Shown in pieces: positions 33,617 through 47,000 of a DNA stretch of 64,000 bases. The stretch's first letter is position 1, and each line of letters opens with the position of its first letter. Source of the stretch: Diplosphaera chodatii (lineage: Eukaryota > Chlorophyta > Trebouxiophyceae > Prasiolales > Stichococcaceae). The stretch is from the NCBI GenBank assembly GCA_032358165.1, contig JAALGY010000057.1, positions 2,967,873 through 3,031,872 of the forward strand, read 5' to 3'. Under the pieces are notes generated by a model that did no database searches, was not told the origin of the DNA, and saw nothing but the letters and a program-made list of their open reading frames with translations. Both the position numbers and the translations under genes were made by a program.

Positions 33617-35098
33617 GCCGGCACGCCACAACCTCGAGTCCAATTAGATGGCCTGAGCCGTTTTTGGAGACACACGTAAGCTTTGGGAAGGAAAGGACAA
33701 AGTAATGGTGCTCCGTGAGCAGGCGGAGGTAGTCCAGGCTGGCTCACTGTCTATCTGCGCAGAACCGAGCATTTAGTCATGATGACGCTATTGATCACCT
33801 GCACCTTGCATGTCATGCCCTCATGCCCACTCTTGGAAACACCCCTTCACTTGTTCCTGTGCGGTCTGCAATGACAAGCGTGGGTCCCTCTCGCTGACAC
33901 ATTTTGCATGCAATACATGGAAATGAGTGCTGGAGCACATTCAGCGCTGGGCGGATGCAGCCTAGCCAGGAGCGTGGGGCGAGGCACAGACAAAGGCCAG
34001 GCTCACTGAAGCAGTGAACTGTTGCTAATGGCTGTGGCAACGCGAGCGCTGCTGCAGCTGTGGCAGACATCCTTGTGACGGCAGCAGCCCCGAGCCATGG
34101 CCATCTGCATGTGGCCGCGGCCTTGTATGTATGCTTTGGCCACAGCCGGCGACGGAGGCTTGATGCCCTCTGCATGCACAGCAGCCGTGTCAACCCCGTG
34201 ACGGTTCCTCATCGCAGGTTAGTGACGTACCCACGTGCAGAGGTTTCATTCGTGTGCGTCAGTGCCGGGCGGCTTTGAATGCCAATCAGTGCCGGAGCGT
34301 GTGTGCTCATTGCTTGGCCAGCGCAAGGTCAGGAAGCCTGTTCAGTAAACTTGCTGAGAAGCTGCCCACAGGAGATCAGGAGATGGCCCCCTGGCACTCG
34401 GGAGAACGCAGCGGATGGGTAGCATACGGAGCAACATGCAATGCGATGCCCACAAGTGTGTGCGCCAAGACAGCAGCAACGGCAGGGGGATTGGCAGCTC
34501 AGCGCCCGCCCTGTGAAGACTGCACCGGGTCTGGGCATCCACCAGTCCTAAGCGCTGGACCTGAGCTGACGATCGGCAACCCTCAGTAAGGCTGGCAAGC
34601 AGCGACACCAGTCGCGCTGACAGCTCGGCAGCCGGACTGAACAGCCGGACTGAACAGCCGGTCGGTCGACATATGCTGCGCTGGGCACGCCGCCTGACGA
34701 CGCGCCGCCAGTCATGGCGCTCCCTGCGCGGCCGGCTCTGCCACCTATGCCGCTGACGCCGCTGCCCGCGCTCGCTGCAGCACTGCCGCAGCTCCTGCCA
34801 CTGACACTTGAGATGGCGCTGCCCGTGGCGCCAGGAGGCTGGCATGGCTGCTGCTGCTGGGCTGGCACTTAAGATAAGTGCGCCACCACGCTCGACATGC
34901 ACGTTACCGCCCGTGATCTCCAGGTGAGAAGCTGAGCAACTGCTGGCCGAGCTTTAATGAGTATGCTCAAAGCTAGGGCCGAGCTTGCAGATATGCAGTG
35001 TGTAAGAGTAGCCGACTTCCTGACTTTGTGGCAGACTATTAAGTGACACGAAACCCTCGACAGCAGCAGCTCTTGTCGCTGATCAGCACCAGCCGTAA
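33617..35098. other. Intergenic region with a short repeat, no confident gene
   Basis: Upstream of the TPR-CHAT gene. A plus-strand open stretch at about 34690-34872 reads as Pro/Ala/Leu-rich low complexity (ALPARPALPPMPLTPLPAL) and its minus-strand shadow is equally open, so I do not call it. A 13-base unit is repeated at 34631-34661. Confidence 0.4.
34631..34661. repeat. 13-bp tandem repeat, 2.4 copies
   Basis: Unit GCCGGACTGAACA twice, followed by GCCGG. Small minisatellite seed. Confidence 0.7.
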
Positions 35099-36312
35099 TT
35101 GATGGTGTTGGGGATCGTCTGCAGCAAGATGACAGATGAGGAGGTGGCGGCGTCCACGGCTGCCCTGGAGCTGGGAGGTGCTGATGATGCTGCCATCATG
35201 CAGCATGTGGCGGCAGCGGTGCTAGGGACTCTGCACATGGCGAAGCAGCAGCGGCGTCGTCAAGCAGCGTGCACACCCACACTGGTCTGGCGCACAGCCG
35301 CAGCGCCTGCACAGGCAGGTGCAGGCGGTGCTGGAACATTGCCGCCGTCGCAGTTCAGCAGCAGTGCCACCGGCGGCAGGGGTGCTGAACGGGACGAGGT
35401 GGCTGCAGTTGCAGATGTGCTGCACATGCTGTCAGCGCACGACTCAGGCCTGGCCACTCCTGATCACCAGCAGCAGCGGAATGCTGATTACACGGCGCCG
35501 GGCACGAACAGTATCTCGGACCAGATGCGGGACAGCAGCGGTTCCACAGCGGCAGACGCCATAGCCAGCGGGCAGTTCGACTGGGCTGGCGGCTTCCCCG
35601 GCACAGGGTCGCCAGCGCAGCAGGACGGACCCCATGAACAGCAGCGGCTTCCCGCAGGCGGCACTGCGGCAGCGGCAGAGGCGAGGCTGTCGGGGCAGTT
35701 CCAGTGGGGCGGCGGCGGCAGCGTGCAGCAGCCGCTGCCTGCACTGCCTGTCGAGGCACCCGCGCAGGTGCTTTCTGCTGAGTCACAGCGCACATGCATC
35801 ATGCACATCTTGCATATGCTTTAGATGCAGGGTCTCGCACTGGGTTGCAGCTCCTGAACAGTGTCGATGTGGCGTCACAGAATGGCGGCGGTGCTGACGA
35901 CCCCGTAGCATCGGCATTTGGCGACATGGAGCGCCAGCTGGACAGCCTCAGCGCCGCGCTCGACCTGCTGGTGGGTTGAGGCTTTAGCAAAGGACGCACC
36001 TGGCTGCCGTTCGGATGTCAAGGCTCTCCATGCTTCGCGGAAGCACCTTTGCTGCGCTACCTGTGTCTGCGCTGTGGTTGCACTATACGAGTACAGCACC
36101 GACGTCCGTCGGCAGCACTTGTAGTATTGAGCGCTGCATTTGTGGCGATGTCACTGTTTGCAGGACCAGCGCAGCGATCATCTGGCAGCCAAGGTGGCGG
36201 CGCAGCGGTCCACAGTTCAGCCGCATGTCCCCAGCTGACAGCCAGCGCAAGCCAAGTATATGAAACAGCTGTGATGTGGAAGACCTCCGGCACTCAGGGT
36301 AGTGTTTCGTAG
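35099..36312 (+). pseudogene. Partial second copy of amidotransferase tail
   Basis: Shares KMTDEEVAAS.AALE.GGADDAAIMQ and the two SGQFxW motifs with the tail at 28.1-28.9 kb, but no glutaminase domain is found upstream. A net 16-base loss near 35200 shifts the frame, and a 2-base loss near 35298 restores it, so about 25 residues read in a different frame (LGTLHMAKQQRRR instead of GDSAHGEAAAASS). Unlike copy 1 it stays open past the position of the copy 1 stop: LLNSVDVASQNGGGADDP, FGDMERQLDSLSAALDLL, then an exon DQRSDHLAAKVAAQRST ending at a TGA near 36239. It could be a truncated duplicate or a small transcribed gene; I lean to pseudogene. Confidence 0.55.
35106..36312 (+). repeat. Segmental duplication, copy 2
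   Basis: Direct repeat of 28061-29302, about 7.0 kb apart, with the TPR-CHAT gene between the copies. See copy 1 for limits. Confidence 0.85.
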
Positions 36313-36839
36313 GGAGGTAACGCAGTTGATGGCGCAGTGCTCTTTTCGGATGGCTCCTTGGGGCGCAGCCTGATGCGATGTGCAAGCTTGAACCTGCACG
36401 GCTGTGGGCACGCTGGCGCCAGTATGTGTATCTGATATGAGATGGGCAGCATGCCAGGTCTCGAAGCGCACGCAACAGCGGCTGAGCCATTTGTTACACG
36501 AGGACCTGCATCACTGATGGATACAATCAGCAACACCACCTGCATTGACAGCACGCGTGCCACAGTCAGAGAGACGTATGAAAGCAGGACCTCAGCTCGG
36601 AGTTTCTGCATTGATGTTCTGACTGGCGTTTCCCCTGCTGGGCTAGCAGGGCGCCTGCTCAGCTGTGCTAAAATAGCTAAATGCAACGCACGTGCAGGCA
36701 TGTGCAATGTCATTTGCGAGTGCAGCATCGACGCATTCGCTCATTCCCTCCTAGCCCAGATGAGAGGGACTCGCTGCCCGCAGCTTTCCAGCTGCATGGC
36801 GGATGTTGTCGCCTGACAGTGGCGGGTCAGCAACCCCTG
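36313..36839. promoter_or_regulatory. Upstream region of SHPRH gene
   Basis: No exon recognised between the end of the duplicated segment and the SHPRH ATG. Confidence 0.4.
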
Positions 36840-39800
36840 ATGGCGCGCCGCAAGGCCGCGCAGGCGCCTCGCAGGTTCACGGGCGAGCACCACACGCTTG
36901 GCTCAGCGAGCACTGATGTTGCGCAGCAGCATGCAGATGAAGCGACGCCTGTTGCACCTGTTCGCGAGCGTCCAGGCTCACCTGCAGAGGAGCCTGCGAC
37001 GCCGCCACCGGCAAAGCGGCGGCGGGTGCAGCAGCCAGCACCGGAGCAGCTGCCTCGGCGTCACCCGCTGCTTGCGGGCCCCATACCTGCATCGTCGCGG
37101 CCGCTAGCGACGCTGCAGCTGCGGCCGCCGCCTGATGGCGGTGCCGGGCCTGACAGCAGCGTGCTGTGCATCACGCTGGGCGACAGGGACCATGCAGACG
37201 GCCGTGCGGGCAGCGTGTGGCGGGCAGGGAGTGCTGAGCAGCTGTCAGCAGCACAGTGTGACGTGAGTGCAGTGGTCCTGATGCTGATGCTTGTGACCGG
37301 ACGCCATAGACCGATTTAGCAGCATGCATGATGATGGATGATTCCATGCTGCAGGCTGTGCTGTACGCTCCAGACGAGGCAGCAGCGGCTGCGCTCACGG
37401 CACTGCTGCACAGCGGCCACCTGGAGGCATATCACCAGGCCGCTGACAGCAATGGCAGCAAAGCAGAGGGGTCGGCACAGCAGGCAGCGGCGGAACCCGG
37501 CAGCGTGGCGGTCTGCCTCACGGCGGCGGCATTTGCCGAGCCCGTGGCGGCAGACGAGGCGGGGCAGCGCCCCTGGAACCGGCAGCTGGCGGCGCTGCTG
37601 CCGTGGCTGGCGCCGCAGCACGCAGCCATGACAATGCCCGCAGGTGTTGCGACGCCAGTGTCATCCTGCCGCAATGGTTTCAGGCTTGGCGGCAGCTGCA
37701 GTAGTGCCGATGGCAGCCAGCCCAGCAGCCCGCCGCAGTCGCCCCTCACCCAGCGCAAGGTATTCTTGTGTTGCAGCTGCTTTGCTATGTTGCTGTTTGC
37801 ACACAGCTTGCCGAAGCAACGTCTATCGATAGCTGCATATTTCTGAACCCCAGGCTTGCTGCTTCCGTACTGTGCTGTCCGTCACCAAGATTGTTCGTAA
37901 ATTTCCTCCAGACTGAGGAGAAGGCGGCGGAGCGTGTGGAGCGCGAGGCGACAGAGGTGTACGCGGCCATACGGCCCGACGGGAGCGAGGTGGCCTGGGC
38001 GGACAAGATTCCCGAGCTGCGCCCCACGCTGCGGCCATACCAGAGCCGCGCGCTGGCCTGGATGGTGCAGCGCGAGCGCGCCGCTCAGGTCTGCGCAAAA
38101 CCCTGAACGCTGTCAGCTCATAGCTTCTCTGCTGGGATTGCGATGAGGCTTTGAGCTGACGACAACTTCATGAGCAGCGTGCCTTCCTATGTTGCAGGAC
38201 ACGCTCATGAAGCTCATCTGCTGGCTGCTACTCACATACCACAGGGCATCATGGTGTTCTGGTCTGATCAGGTCAAGCGGGAGGCCTCTGCCGGCGGCCA
38301 GCTGCACCCGCTGTGGCGGGAGGTGCCAAGCAGCCATGGGCCCTTCTACCTGCAGCCGGTGTTTGGGCTGGTCAGCCTGCAGCGCCCCCCGCCGCCGCCG
38401 CCCGTCGCCGGCGGCATGCTGGCGGAGGAAATGGTGAGGAGTTTTAGGGTTTAGGGTTTTAGGCCAAGGGCAGCACCAAGATGGTGAGGAGTTGCTGTGG
38501 AATGTCACTTGCTCCAGTGAACATGAGGGCATCGCACCACTGCACGAAAGCTCGCACGCTCATGTGACGATGGCTAGCTGAGTTGTGTGTCGGCATTTCA
38601 CTGCAGGGCCTGGGCAAGACGGTGGAGCTGCTGGCGCTGGTGTCGGCCAACCGGTTCCCTGGCACATACAAGGTTAGGAACAGCAATCGAAGCTCCGTTC
38701 TCAAACATCCAGTCCTCAGCTGCTGCAGCCTCAAATCTCTCAGCAGCACTGGGATGTGGCTACAGCAGTCACTTCGTTGGCAACATGAAGCTGATGGTTG
38801 ATCTCTGCTGGGACTGATGGTGTGGTCGATAAAAGTGGCTGCAGCAGTTCAGTCCGTGTTTCAGTTTCGACTGCCACAGCCAATTCGCTAATTGGTTGCT
38901 CCATTGCTGCCAGGAGCCAGCACCGCCCAGCATACAGCGAAACGAGCGGGTGGACTGCGTGTGCGGCGCGGTCAGCGAGGCCGACTACGCGGGGCTGTGG
39001 CTGCAGTGCGACGCCTGCGCCGCCTGGCAGCACGCCGCATGCCTGGGCCTGACGCGGCCGCTGGCAGGTGACAACCCACAGGTTGACATGTGTCAGAATG
39101 CAGAGGCCTGAAGGGGTCAGCATTGTCACTGCTGCTGTGCCCACTGCCCGGGTATCATGTTTGCTAGGGTCATTGACAGCATAGCCCTATGTTGGCGCTG
39201 CTCACCTTCAGCCATGTGACAGCTGGCAACAGTAGTACATCATCAGCTGGCAACAGTACATCACCATCAGCAAGCTGAAAGAGCTTGTTTCTTGCGATGG
39301 CAGGCGACTTCGAGTGCAACAGCTGCGCACGGGCGCGGGGCCTGACGGAGGTCACAGCCGACTGCGGCGCCACGCTCATCGTGTGCCCAACCCCCATCCT
39401 GGAGCAGTGGCGCGAGGAGACAGCGAAGCATCTGCATGAAGGTGAGTTACATCTGGAGGCGGTCTGCTCACGCTGTCATGCAGGCAGTCTTCCCGGCATG
39501 CTGCTCTCCATTTGCTGCACCTTATGCTCATTCTCCGCCCACAAACACACCGACCCTCTGGTGTCAGAGCGGACGTCCTTATTCACACTGCTGCAGGCGC
39601 GATGCGGGTCGTGGTGTACGAGGGCCAGGCGCAGCGGCAGGCCGGGAAGACGACAGCAGTCGTCACCGCGGCAGAGCTGGCGGCGGCGGACGTGGTGCTG
39701 ACGACGTACGAGGTGCTGCGGCGGGACGTGCACCAACAGCCGGCGGCGGGGGCGGGCGCCGACTATGCCATGCGCCGCCGCAAGAAATATGAGGTCAGAC

Positions 39801-42800
39801 CGTTGCACAGCTGCCTTTTGTTTCACATCAGCCCTGCAGTGTCTTGTCCATACAGCCATGCTTCTCTCACCCGCCACCAGGCTGTACAAATGCAAGTTTC
39901 TCTGTAGAGTACGCGCATGTGGCTGCAGAACGGCTGCTGTTCAGTGCGATCCGTTCCTGGCCGTTCATAGCGCCAGCGGCGTAGCTGCAGCCAGCGGTGT
40001 TGAGTGACGTGGTGCAGGTGGTGCCGACGCCGCTGACGCGGCTGCGGTGGTGGCGCGTGTGCCTGGACGAGGCACAGATGGTGGAGTCCAGCACCGCCAA
40101 GGCCGCCGAGATGGCCGCCAAGCTGTCGGTGCGGACAGATGCTCTGCACCCAGGCACACCAACTCCCTGCTGCGCTCAGTGCCGAACCTCTTCCATGGCT
40201 ACTACCCAGCATTGCCAATGATTGCGTCGGGTGCACTGTCAGGGCCCTCGTTCACTGCAGTTCATAGGCTGTGCATGAGCTTGTTTGACAATGGCTGGGT
40301 GAGGCGGAGCGCGCTTCAAGCCAGTTCTGGCAGGACCAGCTCATCGAACAGTGTGCGGCATGGCGTTCTGACCGCTGGAACATCTGGACAGGCGGTGCAC
40401 CGGTGGACGGTCAGCGGCACGCCCATCAGCCGTGGGCTGGAGGACTTGTACGGCCTGCTGGCGTTCCTGCGGGCGGCGCCCTGGGATGTGCGCCGCCACT
40501 GGAAGCACGCGGTGCAGGACCCCTGCATGCGCGGCGACGCCGCAGGTGCTGCTGCTTGTCGTGCTGGATGGTCTTTTTGTCTGCCGCCCCCCTGCACCAG
40601 CCTCCAAATGGCGCAGCCGCAGCCTCACTCATCCAGACGCAGTTGACCACACAGTTCCGAGCAGACCTGCCACACCATGCACACTTCACAACTTGAGCAA
40701 TCATGCTCATGCCCTGCACTGGCAGACCGTGCCCCTCAATAAATTTATCAGAGAGATGAACTGACAATGTATGTTGTGCAATTGCTGCAGCCTGGGCGCT
40801 GCTGGTGGGCATCCTGCGGCCGGCGAGCGGCGGGCTGATGTGGCGGTCGTCCAAGGCGGACGTGGCGGCCGAGCTGGGCCTGCCGCCGCAGCGCGAGCGC
40901 CTCACGCCGCTGCAGCTGTCGGCCGTGGAGCGCCACTTCTACAACCGCCAGCACCAGGTAGGCACCAGCGCAGCACTGTGTCCAGCTGACCAACCAGTTC
41001 AGAGGCACATCACCCTTGCCATGCAGTCATGCTGAAGCCGATCCATAGTGCTGTGACCCAGACACAGCCGTTTGAGCATGCTGCTGAGTGCTTTGGGGCA
41101 GCACCTGCGCAGGAGTGCGTGGCCAGTGCATCGATGCTGCCGGCGGCGGCGCTGGCGGCATCGGCGGCGGGGCAGGCGGCAGGCAGACAGGACAGGCGGC
41201 TGACGCCGCGGGAGGAGGCGAAGCTGCTGGCGCCGCTGCTGCGCCTGCGCCAGGCCTGCTGCCACCCGCAGGTGCTTTTTGGATACAGCAGATTACATAT
41301 CATGTGATAATACATGCGATCATCTGCACAGGCATCTACGCAGACTTCTCGACAGCTATCCTTGTGTTGGCAGATGTGCACCCTCTAAATATGGACTGGC
41401 TCGTGACATCATGCCACGAGCTGTTTTGGAGCAGGTGGGCGGCGGCGGCATCAAGGCCCTGGCCAGCTCAAGGACGCCGCTCAGCATGGACGAGATCCTG
41501 GTGCGCTTTGTGCTGACCGCTCCCCTCCCCTTGCCAGAAACATGGCCATCTGGTTTGTGCCGCTCAGGTTCAGCAAACGATGAGCAGCTGGCAGCTCATT
41601 GCAGCCGACTTCGAGAACCAGTTCTTGCTGCTAAGGATACTCATGCAATCATGTATGTGATCATGACAGCGAGGCAACAGCACAACCTGAGCAAGCCGCA
41701 AATGGCTGTGCGCCGCTGCAGACTTGGCACCCTGGCCAGTGAGCTGACTCTCCAGTCATGCGACTGACTTTCCATATCGATATCATCTCCTGCAGGACAA
41801 CCTGCTGGTGCGGGCGCGTCTGGAGGCGGAGGACGCGCAGCGCGTGCTGCTGGGCGCGCTGAACGGTCTCGCCGGCATCATGCTGCTGGACGGCAAGCGC
41901 GCCGAGGCCGTCGCCACCTTCCGGGAGGTCCTGGCCATCGGTGCGCGTCCTGCCAGCATTTTACCGTTTCCAACCATTTGCCTCCTTTCGACAGAAGAGC
42001 AAAGCATACTGTCTCATCCTACCTCTGAGTGACGGCACCTGTGCTGCCTGGCTTCGCAACGATGCAAGCGGGGCTAAGCGATGACTCGCGGCTCACCATT
42101 CACCGCTTATGTGCGTGGTGCTGCAGCGGCGCGGCAGGAGGGGGAGGTGCGGGTGGACCCCCTGCAGCGCCTGCACACGCTGGACAACCTGGCGGAGCTG
42201 CTGCAGGCGCCGCCCCCCGGCGCGCCCCGCACCCTGCGCGACGGCCGCCTGCAGGTGCCCAGCCCCTGCTGCTGTGACCACTGCTGGGCTGCCCAATTGG
42301 CCATGGGCTAGTGCAGCTGCCAGGTCCCGTTGCAACCCCGCTACATTGTGGCTCTGCAGGAAGTGGTGAACATGCCTGCTTAGCAGGCTGTGGAGTCCCG
42401 AGCTTCTGTCTCGGCTGAAGTGCCGAAGTGCTTGGTGCTGTTGCTAGGCTGAGGCGGCGGAGATCAGGGGCGCGTATCTGGCGGAGCCCACCGCCAGGCT
42501 GGCGGCGTCTGAGGCGGAGCTGCAGGAGGCGCTGGACGCGCCCCACGGCCCGCCGCAGGAGGTACACACAGCTGTCTTGTCGTCTTGATCATACTGGCAC
42601 AATGCTGATGGTCGCCACTGCTATCAGGCGTCAGCTGTGACCTGCGCGCCTCAAACCTGCTGCAAGCCTGAGGGCAATCGATGATGCAGGCCAGCAGCGG
42701 CGCCTGGTGGGCAGCCGCCACACAGCTGCTGGAGCGGGAGACGCCGAATGCCGGCGGCGAGGTCGCAGCCTACGTCCGCGACACGCTGTCAGAAAGTGAC

Positions 42801-43989
42801 AGGTGTGCTGCTATCAGTCCTGCAGTTCTCCACAGCAGTTTTGCTCCTTGCAGTGACCAGATCTTGGGCACTCTGGTCTCCAAATTACGCCAGGCCATGT
42901 CCAGCGACAGTGAAGTCATGCCAAGCGTCAACCGAACCCTGTTTGCACATGGCAGGTATCGCTATGTGTCCAGCCAGAATGCGACGTCGCTGGCACGGCG
43001 CTTCCGCGACCTGGCGGGGCTGCGCTACGTGCTGACGCGGGAGCTGGGGGCGCTGGCGGATGCGGAGGAAGCGGCGCTGGCGGAGGCGGCGGAGCTGCAG
43101 GCGGACTGCACCCACCCGGCGCCGGCCTTCGTCGAGCAGGCCGCGCACTGCGGCACGTGAGTCGCAGAGGAGAGACGCTGCACTCTGTGTCAACATGTCT
43201 GGCAGTGCTGAGCAGCCCAACAGTGTCGACTCATCAGTATGCTGCAGCCCTTGCTGTGGCCGCCTGACTCATTGCAGTATGCACACGTTAACAGAAGTTG
43301 CAAAAAGCTGCTGCAGAGCTACAGGAATAGAGCTGCGGCCGCAAGAACTTCTCATTCGAACGCTTGCTGCAACTGCAGGTGCCGGGGGCTGGGCATGGGC
43401 GTCGCGGGCCGCCACTGCCGCCACTGCCACCTGGACGACCTCATCACGGCGTGGGAGCTGCGGCTGTTCCAGCTGACGGCGGTGGGCCGCGGCGGCGGCC
43501 ACATCTCCGCCGAGGACGCGGTGCAGCGCGCGCAGCTGGCCGCCCGGCAGCGGGTGGTGGGGCGTGGCGGCCTCAACGAGGAGGCCGGCAACGCGGTAGG
43601 GCTCTGTTTTGTGGCTCATAGGCTGCGCAGGACCCGCCGAGCTGCTCTTCACCTTCAGCATGCTGTCAGCTATGGCGCATGATGTCGTGTGGCATACCCG
43701 CACATGCACACCACCAATGATGGTGCCTTCAGCCATACCAAGGCAAGCATCAAGATGCTAGTTCGTGACATGTAGCACACCGTGTCACATGTGACCGTTG
43801 TGCCGACTGTGCCTGCACCGTCTGATGTCAGTGCAATGTAGGCGGTCATCAGGGAGGGGGAGCGGCGGGCGGACACGGCGGTGGGCACCAGCGAGGTGGT
43901 GCACAAGCCGTCAGACGCGGAGGTGGCGCTGCGCTGCCTGGCCACCAGGCTGCGTGCCCTGCGCGGCCTGGGTGCTGCTGCGGGTGTGC

Positions 43990-44053
<64 letters not shown>

Positions 44054-47000
44054 CGTTTGTTGCTGCTGCTGCTGCTGGTGCTGCTGCTGCTGCCGCCCAC
44101 AGAACAGGGTTAATTGATAACAGAGCCAGACATGCTGAGCAGCACCTGACCGTTGCAGTCTGTTGATTTTCGCCATGAGCAGCAGGCTGTTGCTGTTGAC
44201 AGCTCCTTGATGTCGATGCTGGCATGCGTACAGCAAGGGGGCACCCGGAGGAACAGGTTATGAGCATGCCACCTTGTGGTCTGCAGGTGCGGAGCGCGAT
44301 GTGCTGCTGGCGGCGGCCAAGGAGCACTTTGACCGGCTGGAGGCGGACAAGCGGCTGTGCTGGCGCTCCCGTGCCCTTGGCACCGTGCAGCGCGCTTTCC
44401 TGTGAGTGGCCTTGTCCGTTTGCATGTGTAGCAATGCTGTCATTGTTCGTTTGCATATTATGGCCATGTCGTCCGTGTGAAAGCTGCGCTGATATGTCGT
44501 ATTGCTACTGACCTTGTGCCTCACCTTGCATGGTTTGAGCTGGCGTCTCAACAGCCTGCTTTGGTTTCCTGAGATGCGCCTGACCAGCAGTGCAGTGTGG
44601 TGCAATGTTGAGCAGCAGATGAGCTGAATACGTCGCGTCGGTGACAATCTGCAGGTATGCGCACGATGAGCTGGGCATGGCGGCGATGCGGCTGCAGCTG
44701 CGGGCGCCGTGGGAGCGGGTGTCCGAGGAAGAGGAGCGCTACCGCCTGCTGCCCGCCCAGCTGCCCGTGCGCAACGCGGTGCGCCTTTTGCTGCTTCACG
44801 CTGCAGCGCCTCCTGATGTGCTGTGCACCTTCTTATCAGCAGGATGTGCGAAACACAGGCACACACAGTGAGCTGCCAAACTGCAGTTCCAACCAGAGCT
44901 GAGCTGAAGAACTTGAGTTCAGAATATGTCGTTACTTGCACACAGGAGCTGTCAGCGGAGCGGGCAGTGGGCGACGCGGACCTGGCCCGCAAGCTGGGCA
45001 CGCTGCGCTACCTGAAGGGGCTGCAGGCGGCGCGGCAGCGCGCCCTGGCCGTAGCCACCCCCGACGCCCCGCAGCCGCCGCCCTTCGTCTACAGCAAAGG
45101 TCAGCTGTGCTTACATGTCAGCCACAGCCTGACGCATCGCTGGTGAGCTGCTACCCTGCCACCTGCCAGCTCCAAGCTTAATGGGAGCTTACGACACTTG
45201 CACTGATCTTTACCAGAACAATCCTGCTGCAATTGTAGATGGGGAGGCGGAGGTGTGCCCGGTATGCCAGGACACGCTGCCGGCAGAGCTGGCGGTGCTG
45301 CCGTGCGGCCACCCGCTGTGCCATGCCTGCTGCCTGCGCCTCGTCGACCGGGGGGCTGGGCCGCGTGTGAGCCTAGCTCTCTTTGCACCACCACTCAAGC
45401 TGCTGTGCTGTGCCGGTCAAGGTTTTGCTGCCGCTGTCACCCACTGTAGGTTGGAATGCTATCGCCATGAGGTCGTTGTCTTGCCTTGCGCCCAGGGGCC
45501 GGCGCGGCTGATGTGCCCGACCTGCCGCTCGCCGTTCACGGCGGCAGAGATCGCGCATGTCGACGGCCGCCCGCAGCAGTCGGACAGCCGGGACGGCGGC
45601 GCGGACGACGAGGCAGCCATCTCCATCAGCGGCTCTTCCAGCACCAAGGTTTGGGTAGTGCACTTGATTGCATGGCAGCCGTCAGACAGACACCTTGTCT
45701 TGTTCCAGCTGACAGCTGTTGCTGCCACCTTTGACTCCCAGTTGCGTTTATGCGTGCAGCTGGAGGCGGTGGTGCGCCGGCTGCTGTTCCTGACGCGGCA
45801 AGACCCCGGCGCCAAGGTGACTGGCTGGCACTGCCGCTGCAACCTCGCGCGTGAGCTGCTGCGCGCCAGCATGGACGCTCAGCATCAACTGGGGTGTACA
45901 GTCGAGTGTCGTGCTGCAGGTGCTGGTGTTTTCGACGTGGGTGGACGTGCTGGAGCTCGTGGCACATGCGCTGCGGAGGTGTGCATCCATGCCCAACAAG
46001 TACACGCCTGCTGCACTCTGGTCGTGATTTCTTGAGCTTGCTGCTGACCTACAAAGCGGTCTATATGCGCAGCAATGGGCTCCCGTACGCTTACGCCAGG
46101 CAGGCCAAGCACTTCCACTCGGAGCTGCGCCGCTTCAAGTGCGTCCGCCTCCACACACCCTGCTACCAGGCTACAACACCGCACAGCTAGGGCATGTGAC
46201 AGCCAGAACACGGCCGCGGTGTGTGCTCACCGTGCCACGTCATTGTGCAGGCGTGCGCCGAGCGACGGCACCGAGGGCGAGCACATCCAAGTGCTGCTGA
46301 TGCTGATCAAGCAGGTGGGGCTCAAGCTTGTGAAGTTGGTGATGTGCATGTCGGCAGATGAACAGCTGCCCAGTGGAGCTGCAACTGTGCTATGTGCTCA
46401 GGCGTGCTCCACCGCTGTGCAGGGCGCAAACGGGCTGAACCTGACCGAGGCACGGCACGTGGTGCTGGTGGAGCCGCTGCTGGACCCCGCGCAGGAGGTG
46501 CACTCCGGCTGTGGACACTCCCCAACTGTTGCACATACAGCTGTACGACCCAGCTGGCGCATCGCTGCCGGTTGCAGCTCCATTGCGGCCAGGGCTGCAG
46601 TCCATGTTCTTTCCGAAGTCTGATCAGTCATGCTGGCTGTGTTGCACCGACAGGCGCAGGCGGTGGGGCGGGTGGACCGCATTGGGCAGACCCAGGAGAC
46701 GTTCGTCCATCGCTTCGTCGTGCAGGCTTCGGTACGTTTGACCCTTCTGCAGCGCAAATTTGCGCCAGTGTGCCGTCCAGGAGCACACCGACCGACTCTG
46801 CACCCTGTCCCAATGCTGAGTCCTCGTGTCATGATTGTGTCCGTGTCTGCAGGTCGAACAAAACGTCCATCGGCTGTGCTCCAGCCGGCGCGCCGCAACT
46901 AACACCGGCGCAGCCGTTGCCACCAATGCCAACAAGGGAGACGCCTCGCAGCTGACCATCGGGTGAGTTCAGTGGCGGACAGAACCTTCAATGCTGACAC

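Noticed and set aside
34631..34661. Transposon terminal repeat
   Set aside because: Only a 13-base direct repeat; no inverted partner, transposase or target-site duplication seen.
34342..34902. 186-codon minus-strand ORF upstream of the partial tail copy
   Set aside because: Low-complexity Arg/Ser/Gln translation, equally open on the other strand, with no start context or domain.
43849..44117. ORFs with polyglutamine, polyserine or polyalanine
   Set aside because: Products of translating the GCT microsatellite in different frames; it lies in an intron of SHPRH.
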